Shown piece by piece: positions 51,742 through 61,278 of a stretch of DNA of 64,000 bases (the stretch's first letter is position 1; each line of letters opens with the position of its first letter). The DNA comes from Candidatus Gastranaerophilales bacterium. GTDB taxonomy: Bacteria; Cyanobacteriota; Vampirovibrionia; Gastranaerophilales; Gastranaerophilaceae. Under the pieces are notes generated by a model. The model did not search any database, had not been told where the DNA came from, and saw only the letters and a list, made by a program, of their open reading frames with translations. A program made the translations under genes and the position numbers. The DNA lies in the NCBI GenBank assembly GCA_944322885.1, contig CALUQH010000012.1, forward strand, positions 1-64,000. The letters run 5' to 3'.

Positions 51742-53088
51742 ATGAACCTTAATGAAGAATTTGTTGTAAATATTGAAAAATTATCAAATCTCGGAACCGG
51801 AATTGCAAGAGTAGACGGACATGTTGTTTTTGTTGAAAATGTCTGTCCGGAAGATAAGGTTAAAATTAAAATAACAAAGTCTAATAAAAATTTTGCAAAC
51901 GCAAAAGTAATTGAAATACTAACACCGTCACCGCACAGAATAACACCATTCTGCCCTATGCACAAAATATGCGGTTCATGCCAGCTGCAGTTTATTGATT
52001 ACGAATTTCAACTGTTATTAAAAAAACAAATGGTTGAAGATGCGATGAAAGCAATAGGTCATATAGATACACCTGTTAACAATCCGATACCAAGCCCAGA
52101 AATAAAAGCGTTCAGACATAAAATTCAATGTCCCGTATCGCAGACCAAAGTTTCAAAAAAAATCCTTGCAGGTTACTACAAACCTCAGTCACACGAAATT
52201 ATTAATATAAAATATTGTCCAATACAGCCTGAAATTTGTGACAAAATTATTGATTTTATACGTCAAAAAGCTCCGGAATATAACATATCAGGATATAACG
52301 AAAAAAAACACACAGGTGATTTACGCCACATTGTAATTAGATGTTCCGCAAAGGACGAGAAATGTCTTGTTACACTTATAGTGAATTCATCAAAAGTATT
52401 TGATAAATATAAAGAACTTGCACATTCAATATTCAATGAATTTGAAAATGTTTCGGGCGTCTGTATAAATCTCAACAACAAAAAAACTAATGTTATTTTA
52501 GGAACAAAAACCGAATGCGCCTGCGGAGATGATTTTATTGAAGAAAAAATTCTTGATAAAGTATTTAAAATTGGAGCCGATACATTTTTTCAGGTTAACC
52601 CCAAAAGTGCAGAAAATATTTTCAAATATGTGAAAGAAGAAATTTCTAAATCTGACAATCCCTCAGTACTTGATGCTTACGCAGGTATTGCAGCATTTGG
52701 AATAGTTGTTTCTGATGTCTGTAAACATATTGTGAGTGTTGAAGAAAATGAAAATTCAATACAAAAAGCTTATGAAGCTCTGAAAATTAACAACATTAGC
52801 AACATTGAGCTACATGCAAAAGACACAACGAAATATTTAAAATCAATAAAAAAGAAATTTGATATCACAATACTCGACCCGCCAAGAAAGGGCTGCACTA
52901 TAGAAAGTCTTGACGAAACTCTTAAACACACAAAAGAAAAAATTATTTATGTAAGCTGTAACCCTGCGACGCTTGCAAGAGATTTGAAATATTTAACGAA
53001 AAAAGGCTGTACAGTTCAAAGTATACAGCCATTTGATATGTTTTGTCACACATTTCATATTGAAAATGTAGCTATTATAAATGTTTAA
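51742..53088 (+). CDS. 23S rRNA (uracil-5-)-methyltransferase, RumA/RlmD family
   Basis: A 448-residue SAM-dependent m5U methyltransferase of the TrmA/RlmD family. The N-terminal TRAM domain reads LSNLGTGIARVDGHVVFVEN. An iron-sulfur cluster is bound by CPMHKICGSCQLQ plus the Cys in KYCPIQ. The Rossmann domain holds SAM in LDAYAGIAAFGI, ILDPPRKGC and the catalytic Cys in IIYVSCNPATLARDLKYL. The target (U1939, U747 or tRNA U54) cannot be decided. There is no SD; a terminator hairpin abuts the start, so the mRNA may be nearly leaderless. It overlaps the convergent gene by 4 bp. Confidence 0.92.
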   Translation: MNLNEEFVVNIEKLSNLGTGIARVDGHVVFVENVCPEDKVKIKITKSNKNFANAKVIEILTPSPHRITPFCPMHKICGSCQLQFIDYEFQLLLKKQMVEDAMKAIGHIDTPVNNPIPSPEIKAFRHKIQCPVSQTKVSKKILAGYYKPQSHEIINIKYCPIQPEICDKIIDFIRQKAPEYNISGYNEKKHTGDLRHIVIRCSAKDEKCLVTLIVNSSKVFDKYKELAHSIFNEFENVSGVCINLNNKKTNVILGTKTECACGDDFIEEKILDKVFKIGADTFFQVNPKSAENIFKYVKEEISKSDNPSVLDAYAGIAAFGIVVSDVCKHIVSVEENENSIQKAYEALKINNISNIELHAKDTTKYLKSIKKKFDITILDPPRKGCTIESLDETLKHTKEKIIYVSCNPATLARDLKYLTKKGCTVQSIQPFDMFCHTFHIENVAIINV

Positions 53089-54344
53089 TTTTTTGCGCCA
53101 TATTTTTCTATAGTCTGATTTAAGCGATCCATAACTCTTTTTAGCAATTTCAAATCTTCCTGTTTATTGACCTTGATACCCTTTAATAATTCATTACGCT
53201 TTTCTATAATATCATCAACAAAGATGGTTTTATCTTTCCTTTCTTTAAATTCCTGAGAAGCTCTTATCATTTTTTGAATAGTCTTTTTGTATTCATCGGA
53301 CTGCACTTCGCGCATTTTTGAATTGTAATATAATTTAGTTTTCTGTCTCATACCTTCAACAAGTCCAACCAAAGCGCGGCAAGTATCTTTGCTTAGTTCA
53401 ACAGGAAGGTGCAGATCTTCATGATATATATCCAAACTTTTAGCATTTGCATAAAGAGGTTTTGAAATATGGTCATTAAGCTGCTCTTGAATAATTTGAA
53501 TATTGTTTTGTACACGCTGTTCCGGTGTATTTACTGCAGGATTCTCGATTTGCGCAATATGAAGTTCTTTCTTTAAAGCTCTTACAATATCATAGACATA
53601 ATATGATTCATCACGTTTTGCATAAGCAGTATTTTTACCCGGCACAATAATTACTTCAAGCGGAGTTTTTTCCTTGACAGCAGAAAGAGTATCTATTAAT
53701 CTAAACTGAATATCTGCATATCCCGAAGCCTGTTCCTTAAATGATGCAGCGTCTCTTAATTCCTGAGGAAGTGCTTTTTTACTTTTTTCGGTAACATTAC
53801 TAAGCCTTACATCAAAATCAGGTTTATAAGAAACTGTTCTTTTACCGTTTGTTACATCAGGCACCATAGCAATTTTATATCCGCGTTTTTCCAGAGTCGG
53901 TAAAATATGTTCACTAAATAAAGATAAATCATGAAGATTTTCAAGATACCAGGTGCCTCGTACCCTGTCAGCAGGGCTTTCTCCGCTGCGTTTCAATTTT
54001 GAAATAAAGGATTTTACACCTTTAACCATATGTTCTTCAGAACAATATTCTCTATCAAAGATTAAACCTATATCTTTCAATTCTATAGCCGTAGCTTCAA
54101 GAGTATCCATAAGTCTTGCGGCAAGCACCTTATATTCAGGAATTCTTGATTCATACCCTGATTTAAATGCATCGAACACTTTTGTTGTACGCAAAACTTC
54201 AGTTTTTTTCGGCAATCTTCCAGAAAAAGATACCGTATCAACATTCAGACCTGAAAGATTTGAACGCATAGCATAATTACTATGCAGATTTTCATTATTT
54301 TTTTTATAAGATAAAAAATTCGGGGTCAATAACTGTATTTGCAT
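53085..54344 (-). CDS. F-x-G protein with possible RelA/SpoT-like nucleotidyltransferase domain
   Basis: A 419-residue protein. An Asn-rich N-terminus contains NLSGLN and VSFSGRLPKK at about residues 28-45, then a helical region. RVRGTWYLENLHDLSLFSEH and SGYADIQFRLID, followed by PLEVIIVPGKNT, resemble in order and spacing the synthetase fold of RelA/SpoT proteins (D-x-x-G-x-R, GYRD-x-H, EVQIRT). Several catalytic residues are missing or changed, so activity is doubtful. The C-terminal 150 residues are helical coiled-coil-like. SD AAGGTG. A fold comparison is needed before naming it; the safe call is hypothetical protein. Confidence 0.5.
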   Translation of the reverse strand: MQIQLLTPNFLSYKKNNENLHSNYAMRSNLSGLNVDTVSFSGRLPKKTEVLRTTKVFDAFKSGYESRIPEYKVLAARLMDTLEATAIELKDIGLIFDREYCSEEHMVKGVKSFISKLKRSGESPADRVRGTWYLENLHDLSLFSEHILPTLEKRGYKIAMVPDVTNGKRTVSYKPDFDVRLSNVTEKSKKALPQELRDAASFKEQASGYADIQFRLIDTLSAVKEKTPLEVIIVPGKNTAYAKRDESYYVYDIVRALKKELHIAQIENPAVNTPEQRVQNNIQIIQEQLNDHISKPLYANAKSLDIYHEDLHLPVELSKDTCRALVGLVEGMRQKTKLYYNSKMREVQSDEYKKTIQKMIRASQEFKERKDKTIFVDDIIEKRNELLKGIKVNKQEDLKLLKRVMDRLNQTIEKYGAKN

Positions 54345-54449
54345 AATTCACCTTCCTACACAATTTGAATAAATCATGTGAACCTTAAAAGTTTACCTTA
54401 TTAAGAAAAAAATAATTAAAATTTTACATAAATTTACACTTTCATTTTT

Positions 54450-54478
54450 TTGTCAAACAATTTTGTTTGTATTAAAAT
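54450..54478 (+). promoter_or_regulatory. nifJ promoter
   Basis: TTGTCA (54450-54455), 17 bp, TAAAAT (54473-54478), about 50 bp upstream of the start. Confidence 0.6.
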
Positions 54479-54529
54479 ATAGGGGTAAAGTATAGTTTAA
54501 TAGCAATTAAATAAGGAGGTTTGCTAATT

Positions 54530-57500
54530 ATGCCAGGAAAAACTATAACAGTTGACGGTAACTACGCCGCAGCGCATATTGCTTATGCTCTGAGTGAAGT
54601 TTCCGCAATTTATCCTATCACTCCTTCATCAACAATGGGTGAATGGATTGACGAATGGGCTTCCCAGCACAAAAAAAATATCTGGGGAGAAGAAGTAAGA
54701 GTAGCTGAAATGCAATCTGAAGCAGGTGCCGCAGGTGCCGTTCACGGTTCATTGGCAGCAGGTTCTTTAACTTCAACTTATACAGCATCACAAGGTTTAT
54801 TATTGATGATCCCTGTTATGCATAAAATGGCAGGTGAAATGTTGCCGCACGTTATCCACGTTGCAGCACGTGCCATTGCAGCTCAATCATTAGCAATTTT
54901 CGGCGACCATTCAGACGTTATGGGATGCCGTAACACAGGTTATGCAATGTTAGCTGCTAACTCTGTTCAGGAAGAAATGGATTTAGCTCTGGTTGCACAT
55001 TTGTCAACTTACAAAGCTAAAGTTCCGTTCTTGCAATTCTTTGACGGTTTCAGAACATCTCATGAAGTTCACAAAATTGAAGAAATCTCTTACGAAGATA
55101 TCGCAAAATTAGTTGAACCTAAATATATTGAAGAATTCAGAAACAGAGCACTCAGACCGGAAGCTCCTGTTTGTAAAGTAGGTGCACAAAACACTGATGT
55201 TTACTTCCAGGGCCGTGAAACTGTTAATAAATACTATGACGCGGTTCCTGATATCGTTCAGGAATACATGGATAAAGTTGCTGCTGTAACAGGCAGACAG
55301 TATCACCCGTTTGATTATGTCGGCGCACCTGATGCTACTGACGTAATCGTTGCAATGGGTTCAGGTTGTGAAACTATCGAAGAAACAATCGAATACTTAA
55401 ATGCTAAACGCGGTACTAAATACGGTTTGGTAAAAGTAAGATTATACAGACCGTTTGACGTAAAACGTTTCTTAGAAGCTGTTCCTTCGACTGCTAAACG
55501 CGTTACAGTTCTTGACAGAACTAAAGAACCCGGTTCAATCGGTGAACCTTTATACTTAGACGTTGTTGCAGCTATGGAAGGAAAAGACGTTAGAATTATC
55601 GGCGGACGCTATGGTTTAGCTTCTAAAGAATTTACACCTTCTATGGTTCTTGCTGTTTATAAACATGCTGAAAACAACGGTTTCCACGGATTTACGGTTG
55701 GTATCGAAGATGATGTTACTCACAAATCATTAAAAGTTGAAGAGCACATCGTTACAGAACCTGAAGGTACTACAAACTGTATGTTCTGGGGCCTTGGTTC
55801 TGACGGTACAGTTGGTGCTAACAAAAACTCAATTAAGATTATCGGTCAATATACAAACAAAGATGCTCAGGCATACTTTGCTTATGACTCTAAAAAATCT
55901 TTCGGTGTAACTGTTTCTCACTTGAGATTCGGCGACAAACCGATTAAATCAACATACCTTATCACAGCTCCAGACTTTGTATCATGCTCAGCTCATGCAT
56001 ACGTAGGCAGATATGATTTGTTGAAAGGTATTAAAGAAGGCGGTACATTCTTACTTAACAGCCCTTATACAAAAGACGAAGCATTCGCACATCTTACTCG
56101 CGATATGCAAAAAACTATTATCGATAAGAAAATCAAATTCTACAATGTAGATGCAGAAAAACTTATCGAACAACAGCCGGGCTTAAGAGGTAAAGGTGCA
56201 AACACTGTTATGATGGTTGCATACTTCAAAGTTTCAGGAATTATTCCGTTTGAACAAGCTCTTGAAGGTATGAGAGAAATGACTAAGAAAACCTTCAAGA
56301 AAAAAGGTGATGATGTTGTTAACATGAACTTGGCATTAATTGATGCTGCAGTTGACGCAACAGAAGAAGTACCAATTCCGGCATCACTTGACGGAGTAGG
56401 ATGTGTTGACGATGTTAAATTAATCCCTGATAACGCATCTGATTTCGCGAAGAAAATCATTGAACCTTCAATGAGACAAAAAGGCGATGATATTCCTGTT
56501 TCAGCAATGTCAATCGACGGCGTTATCCCGACAGGAACAGCTTGTCTTGAAAAACGCGGAATTGCACCGCGCGTTCCTCACTGGAATTCAGAATTCTGTA
56601 TTCAGTGCGGAATTTGTGCTTCAGCTTGTCCGCATGCTGCAATCAGAACTAAACTTATCGAAGCAGATGATTTGAAAAATGCTCCTGCATCTTTCAATAC
56701 AGTTGATGCTAAACCTAACGATCACGGCGAAAAATTCAAAGTTCAGGTTTACTGCAAAGATTGTACAGGATGCGGCGTTTGTATAGATCAGTGCCCAATG
56801 GCTAAAAATCCTGAAAAAGCAGCTTTAACTTGGTCTTCTATTGAAAAAGAAGAAGCCGCTTGCGAAATGGAAAACGAAAAATTCTTTGATGAATTACCTG
56901 ATAATGTAATGGGTAAAAATAATACCAATACAATTAAAGGTGCAATGCTCAGAAAACCGTTATTCGAATTCTCAGGCGCCTGCGCAGGATGCGGTGAAAC
57001 ACCTTATGTAAAACTTGTTTCACAATTGTTCGGAGAAAACGTTATCGTTGCTAACGCAACAGGTTGTTCTTCAATCTACTCAGGTACATTCCCGACAATT
57101 CCTTACACAAAAACAAAAGAAGGAAGAGGACCGGCTTGGGCTAACTCATTATTTGAAGACAACGCTGAATTCGGTTTTGGTATGAGATTGGCTGTAGACC
57201 AGAACAGAGCAACTTTAAAATCTTATGTTGAAAAAGTTCTTTCTAACGAAAAAACTCCTGCAGATTTGAAAGAAGCTCTTGAAGGTGCTATGGCTCACTT
57301 TGAAAACTCTAAAACAGAAGAAGCTGTTAAAGCTCAGGATAAAGCTAAAGAAGTTATCGCAAAATATGCAGATTGCGGATGTCCTGATTTAGCTAAAGTT
57401 AGAGAGCTTCAAGACTACTTTACAGATAAATCTGTATGGATTATCGGTGGTGACGGCTGGGCAAACGATATCGGATACGGCGGTATTGACCACGTATTAG

Positions 57501-58066
57501 CTCAAGATAAAGATGTTAACATTCTTGTTCTTGATACCGAAGTTTACTCAAATACAGGCGGTCAGGCTTCTAAGTCAACTCCAACCGGTGCTGTTGCTAA
57601 ATTCGCTACAGGCGGTAAGAGAACTTACAAGAAAAACATGGGCTTGATGAGTATGTCTTATGGTTATGTATATGTAGCATCAGTTGCATTGGGTGCAGAC
57701 AGAGCTCAAACTCTTAAAGCATTCAAAGAAGCTGAAGCTTACAAAGGACCTTCAATCATCTTTGCTTATGCTCCTTGTATCGCTCACGGTATCGATATGA
57801 GCAAAACCCAAACGGAACAAAAACGTGCAGTTGAAGCAGGATACTTCCCATTATACAGATACAATCCTGCTAACCCTGACGCACCGTTCACATGGGATGC
57901 TAAAGATCCGAAAGGAAGCTACCAAGACTTCATTAGATCTGAAGGACGTTATAAGTCATTACTTAAAACAAATCCTGAAGCTGCGGAAGCTCTATACGCA
58001 CAGGCTGAAGAAGATGCAGCAAAACGTATGGCTGTATACAAAGCTGTCGGAGAATTAATGAAATAA
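54530..58066 (+). CDS. nifJ: Pyruvate:ferredoxin (flavodoxin) oxidoreductase
   Basis: A 1178-residue homodimeric PFOR that oxidises pyruvate to acetyl-CoA and CO2 and reduces ferredoxin, central to anaerobic energy metabolism. Order of domains: domain I (YAIYPITPSSTMGE-like AIYPITPSSTMGEWIDEWA), beta/alpha domain III, the ferredoxin domain with CIQCGICASACP and CTGCGVCIDQCP, and the TPP domain with ACAGCGETPY, GDGWANDIGYGGIDHVLA and the C-terminal TNTGGQAS-like NTGGQASKSTPTG. Length is standard. Codon use looks more biased than in neighbours (many GCT, GGT, AAA), consistent with high expression. The ATG at 54530 follows GGAGG; a terminator follows at 58089. Confidence 0.97.
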   Translation: MPGKTITVDGNYAAAHIAYALSEVSAIYPITPSSTMGEWIDEWASQHKKNIWGEEVRVAEMQSEAGAAGAVHGSLAAGSLTSTYTASQGLLLMIPVMHKMAGEMLPHVIHVAARAIAAQSLAIFGDHSDVMGCRNTGYAMLAANSVQEEMDLALVAHLSTYKAKVPFLQFFDGFRTSHEVHKIEEISYEDIAKLVEPKYIEEFRNRALRPEAPVCKVGAQNTDVYFQGRETVNKYYDAVPDIVQEYMDKVAAVTGRQYHPFDYVGAPDATDVIVAMGSGCETIEETIEYLNAKRGTKYGLVKVRLYRPFDVKRFLEAVPSTAKRVTVLDRTKEPGSIGEPLYLDVVAAMEGKDVRIIGGRYGLASKEFTPSMVLAVYKHAENNGFHGFTVGIEDDVTHKSLKVEEHIVTEPEGTTNCMFWGLGSDGTVGANKNSIKIIGQYTNKDAQAYFAYDSKKSFGVTVSHLRFGDKPIKSTYLITAPDFVSCSAHAYVGRYDLLKGIKEGGTFLLNSPYTKDEAFAHLTRDMQKTIIDKKIKFYNVDAEKLIEQQPGLRGKGANTVMMVAYFKVSGIIPFEQALEGMREMTKKTFKKKGDDVVNMNLALIDAAVDATEEVPIPASLDGVGCVDDVKLIPDNASDFAKKIIEPSMRQKGDDIPVSAMSIDGVIPTGTACLEKRGIAPRVPHWNSEFCIQCGICASACPHAAIRTKLIEADDLKNAPASFNTVDAKPNDHGEKFKVQVYCKDCTGCGVCIDQCPMAKNPEKAALTWSSIEKEEAACEMENEKFFDELPDNVMGKNNTNTIKGAMLRKPLFEFSGACAGCGETPYVKLVSQLFGENVIVANATGCSSIYSGTFPTIPYTKTKEGRGPAWANSLFEDNAEFGFGMRLAVDQNRATLKSYVEKVLSNEKTPADLKEALEGAMAHFENSKTEEAVKAQDKAKEVIAKYADCGCPDLAKVRELQDYFTDKSVWIIGGDGWANDIGYGGIDHVLAQDKDVNILVLDTEVYSNTGGQASKSTPTGAVAKFATGGKRTYKKNMGLMSMSYGYVYVASVALGADRAQTLKAFKEAEAYKGPSIIFAYAPCIAHGIDMSKTQTEQKRAVEAGYFPLYRYNPANPDAPFTWDAKDPKGSYQDFIRSEGRYKSLLKTNPEAAEALYAQAEEDAAKRMAVYKAVGELMK

Positions 58067-58088
58067 TTATTCAGTTAATTATTGAAAA

Positions 58089-58119
58089 AGAGATATCCAA
58101 GTTAGGATATCTCTTTTTT
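58089..58119 (+). terminator. nifJ terminator
   Basis: A perfect 10-bp stem, AGAGATATCC with GGATATCTCT, and T-run, 22 bp after the stop. Confidence 0.88.
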
Positions 58120-58177
58120 CTATCAGAGAAATATATAAAGCAGTTGAAAATGGCATAAAACGTTTGGCAATAAAAAA

Positions 58178-58207
58178 AGACCGATAAATAAAATCGGTCT
58201 TTTTTTT
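58178..58207 (-). terminator. Terminator of the membrane F-x-G gene
   Basis: AGACCGAT pairs with ATCGGTCT (8 bp, extended by A/T pairs), seven-base loop. The minus-strand side runs into T7. Confidence 0.82.
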
Positions 58208-58223
58208 ATTGAACTTATTTATT

Positions 58224-59120
58224 TTAATCGTCATCTTCAGTGTTAAGATCTTCTATTTTTTCAACAACTTCATCAGGTAAATCATTTAAAGGATCTTTTA
58301 TCAAAGTTATATCTTCCTTGTTTTGTTCATTCTGTTTAAAGAAATCATTTTCAAGTTCCAGTTCTTTTTTACGAGCTTTTGCCAGATTTAACTGTTTTTC
58401 TTTTAGTTCTGTATAATTCTTTGTGTAGTCTCTTGACACAGAAAAATTATGCTTCAATGAATGGAGCAAACCTCCAAGCAATAAAACTTGAGGAGACAAA
58501 TCCAAAGCAACTTCACCAACTTCTTTCAATGCAGAAGGAGTCTTTACTGTAATATTATTTATTCCGCGTTTTAATGAGCCTAATGTTTTATTTGTATTTA
58601 AGAATTTTGCGACATTTGCAGTTGCTTTTTTGAGAAATTTCGGAGCTTCAACAGCACCCAATCTTCCTGCAACTTTCCCGGTCAATGCAATAGCTCCGAC
58701 ACCTGCAGCAAGCAATGTGATAATTGATATTATAGGATGTTCTCTATCAAATTTTCTTACTTCAGGAGATGCTTTTAATAATTCACTACTAGCAGCATTG
58801 ACAAGTCCTAACGCACCTAAAGCTGCTCCCCATAAAGCTCCGCGTTTTAACCCATTTGCAGCTCTTGCGGCTAATCCTGAAACTTCTTTAGAAAAAATCT
58901 TTGTCGGTTTTCCATTTGAAAATACTGCCGCACCAAGACCAGCAGCAACAGGTGCTGCTGCTATTAGAGTATTAGTTATATTTCTATGCTTTTTATCATT
59001 AGCTTTTTGAGCCGTTTTTAAATAAGCAATACGGCGGATTGACTCATCATCTAGATTAATCAATTCATCAACTCTGTCACGGCTACCCTGAAAACTAGGG
59101 TTTACAGCTGAAATCTGCAT
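58224..59120 (-). CDS. F-x-G membrane protein
   Basis: A 298-residue protein starting MQISAVNPSFQGSRDRVDEL, one of the clearest F-x-G starts. The middle carries four or more Gly/Ala-rich hydrophobic helices (ITNTLIAAAPVAAGLGAAVF, ALWGAALGALGLVNAA, IISIITLLAAGVGAIAL, and ALDLSPQVLLLGGLLHSL). A charged coiled coil (LKEKQLNLAKARKKELELEN) and an acidic tail (EDLNTEDDD) follow. No catalytic motif. Start at 59120; a GTG two codons earlier is in frame. Function unknown; membrane scaffold or lineage-specific pore-like protein are guesses. Confidence 0.7.
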   Translation of the reverse strand: MQISAVNPSFQGSRDRVDELINLDDESIRRIAYLKTAQKANDKKHRNITNTLIAAAPVAAGLGAAVFSNGKPTKIFSKEVSGLAARAANGLKRGALWGAALGALGLVNAASSELLKASPEVRKFDREHPIISIITLLAAGVGAIALTGKVAGRLGAVEAPKFLKKATANVAKFLNTNKTLGSLKRGINNITVKTPSALKEVGEVALDLSPQVLLLGGLLHSLKHNFSVSRDYTKNYTELKEKQLNLAKARKKELELENDFFKQNEQNKEDITLIKDPLNDLPDEVVEKIEDLNTEDDD

Positions 59121-59247
59121 ACACACACCTACACTTTCACAAAATTATTATACTGTATTAAAACCAAAAAGTAAATTTTTTTGCTAAGATTTAGAAATAT
59201 TGTTAAGATTATTTACAAGTAGTTTTATTTTTAATATTATAAATTAT

Positions 59248-60537
59248 ATGAAAAAGTTTTACATTCACACTATGGGCTGTAAAGCTAACCAGTTTGAAAG
59301 CTCAGTTATTGCCGAAGATTTAGAAAAAAACGGATTAGCGCAAACAAAAAATATTGAAGAAGCTGATTATTATATATTGAATTCTTGTACGGTTACGCAC
59401 AAAAGCAACAATGAAGCGATGTATCTTCTGCGCTCAGCCAAAAATAAAAATCCCGGGATTATTAATATCTTAACAGGATGTATTGCGCAAACAGAAAAAG
59501 AAAAATTAATTAATAACAGTTTTATAGACTATATCATAGGCAACAATGAAAAATTAACACTTTATGAAGCTTTAACAAACAATAATAATGGTAAATGCGT
59601 TGTATCCGATATTATGCAACAAACAGATTTCAATAAAGTAGTTCTTCATGATATGACAAAAACAAGAGCAACCGTTAAAATTCAGGACGGATGCAATAAC
59701 AGATGTTCATACTGCATTATTCCTTTTGCTAGAGGAAAAAGCCGTAGTGCAGACACTGACTTTATAATAGAACAGATTAATAATCTTTCCCAGCATGGTT
59801 TTAAAGAAGTTGTTTTAACGGGAATTCATATAGGCTTATGGGGTAAAGAATTCGGGCTTGAACTTTTAGACCTTTTGAAAGAAATTGAAGCAAAAACGAT
59901 TATACAAAGATACAGGCTGGGTTCTTTAAATCCTCATGAAATTACTGATGAATTATTGGATTTTCTTTCAAAATCAGAAAAATTCTGTCCTCATTTTCAC
60001 CTTTCGCTTCAATCCGCCTGTAATAAAACATTACGTTCAATGAACAGATTTTATACGGTAGAAGAATATCTTGAGCAAATTGACAAAATAAATACAATGT
60101 TTGACCTGCCGTTTCTTGGGAGTGATATTATAACGGGATATGCCGGAGAAACCGAAGAAGATTTTAATACAACAACAGAAAATCTCAGAAAATCCGGACT
60201 TTCCCAAATACACACTTTCCCGTATTCAATCAGAGAAGGTACAATCGGGGCACAAGCACCAAATCAGGTTGATGAAAAAACAAAACAGTGGCGTTCCGAT
60301 ATAATAAAGGCCCTTTCAGTGTTTAAACATATAGAATTCATAAACAAAAATATAGGGAAAGAAAGAGAAATACTAATTGAGAAACATCCCGATAAAAAAA
60401 CAGGAATGCTTAAAGGAGTTACCAGAAATTACTTAACGGTTACATTAAATTCGGCAGATGAAAAACTTTTAAATACACTGCAAAATATTAAAATAACGAA
60501 ATTTGAAAACGGAAAAGTATATGGAGAACTAATATAA
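59248..60537 (+). CDS. mtaB: tRNA methylthiotransferase MtaB
   Basis: A 429-residue radical-SAM methylthiotransferase that converts t6A37 to ms2t6A in tRNAs reading ANN codons. The N-terminal UPF0004 domain has KFYIHTMGCKANQFES, NSCTVT and LTGCIAQ (three Cys for the auxiliary cluster). The radical SAM cluster is IQDGCNNRCSYCIIPFARGK. A TRAM-like C-terminus ends with VTLN and KVYGELI. The GCKxNQ-ES and CNNRC pattern fits MtaB better than MiaB or RimO. The ATG at 59248 is chosen; an upstream start at 59200 lies in AT-rich sequence. It is convergent with the next prepilin-like gene (4 bp). Confidence 0.92.
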   Translation: MKKFYIHTMGCKANQFESSVIAEDLEKNGLAQTKNIEEADYYILNSCTVTHKSNNEAMYLLRSAKNKNPGIINILTGCIAQTEKEKLINNSFIDYIIGNNEKLTLYEALTNNNNGKCVVSDIMQQTDFNKVVLHDMTKTRATVKIQDGCNNRCSYCIIPFARGKSRSADTDFIIEQINNLSQHGFKEVVLTGIHIGLWGKEFGLELLDLLKEIEAKTIIQRYRLGSLNPHEITDELLDFLSKSEKFCPHFHLSLQSACNKTLRSMNRFYTVEEYLEQIDKINTMFDLPFLGSDIITGYAGETEEDFNTTTENLRKSGLSQIHTFPYSIREGTIGAQAPNQVDEKTKQWRSDIIKALSVFKHIEFINKNIGKEREILIEKHPDKKTGMLKGVTRNYLTVTLNSADEKLLNTLQNIKITKFENGKVYGELI

Positions 60538-60541
60538 AATT

Positions 60542-61174
60542 TTACCAGGGATAATCTTCTCTAATTTCCCACCCATCTTGCATTATAACTGCCGCACAAG
60601 CTCTTGTTCTTTCTTCATTGGTATCGGTTTCTACTAACTTTTTTATACAATTCATATCATGATGCAAATTTTTTAAAATTTCATCTCTTTTGATAGTGTA
60701 GCCATATGGATACAATTTATTACTGTCTTTAAGCATAATAAACAAAAATATATCTCTATTTACATACTTTCGTTTACCAGAAACAGGATAAAACGTAACC
60801 CAGCTTCCTGCAAGATTAAATGCTGAACCGTCCGACAAAGTTATTTCCACACCAAAGGTAGGCCAGACTGTTTTATTTCTCTCACATTTAAAATCAATAT
60901 ATTGCATATATTTTTTAAGATAAGTATTAAAAAAAGTACATGAACCTTCCCAGTCATAATAGTTAACGGGAAATGTCCATGAACTCATATCTCCATTTTC
61001 GACTACAGACATAAATAAAGCCTGATTAAACATTGAATAAAACTTTTCAAGTCTGACAGCCACAACTTTCTTTTGATGATTCTGAATTAAGGATGGCATG
61101 GTTAAAGCTGCCACAATTCCGATTACACCAATAGTTATTAAAACTTCAGCTAAAGTAAATGCTCTTTTACACAT
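60542..61174 (-). CDS. Prepilin-like surface protein without homopolymer tract
   Basis: A 210-residue protein starting MCKRAFTLAEVLITIGVIGIV, with GGAGG ten bases before the ATG. The N-terminal helix is followed by QNHQKKVVAVRLEKFYSMFN, similar to the protein at 12541, and Cys pairs. The C-terminus, CAAVIMQDGWEIREDYPW, is the same type as the phase-linked members. Its leader is short and the gene has no C/G tract, so it is a constitutive reference member of the family and supports the idea that the tracts are an added control. It is convergent with mtaB. Confidence 0.9.
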   Translation of the reverse strand: MCKRAFTLAEVLITIGVIGIVAALTMPSLIQNHQKKVVAVRLEKFYSMFNQALFMSVVENGDMSSWTFPVNYYDWEGSCTFFNTYLKKYMQYIDFKCERNKTVWPTFGVEITLSDGSAFNLAGSWVTFYPVSGKRKYVNRDIFLFIMLKDSNKLYPYGYTIKRDEILKNLHHDMNCIKKLVETDTNEERTRACAAVIMQDGWEIREDYPW

Positions 61175-61278
61175 ATATTATTACCTCCGTATAATATTAT
61201 AAACTATATTTTACACATTATCAATATGTTAAATATTCAATTTATTTTATTAATAATGTAAGAAAAGGTATTAATACT

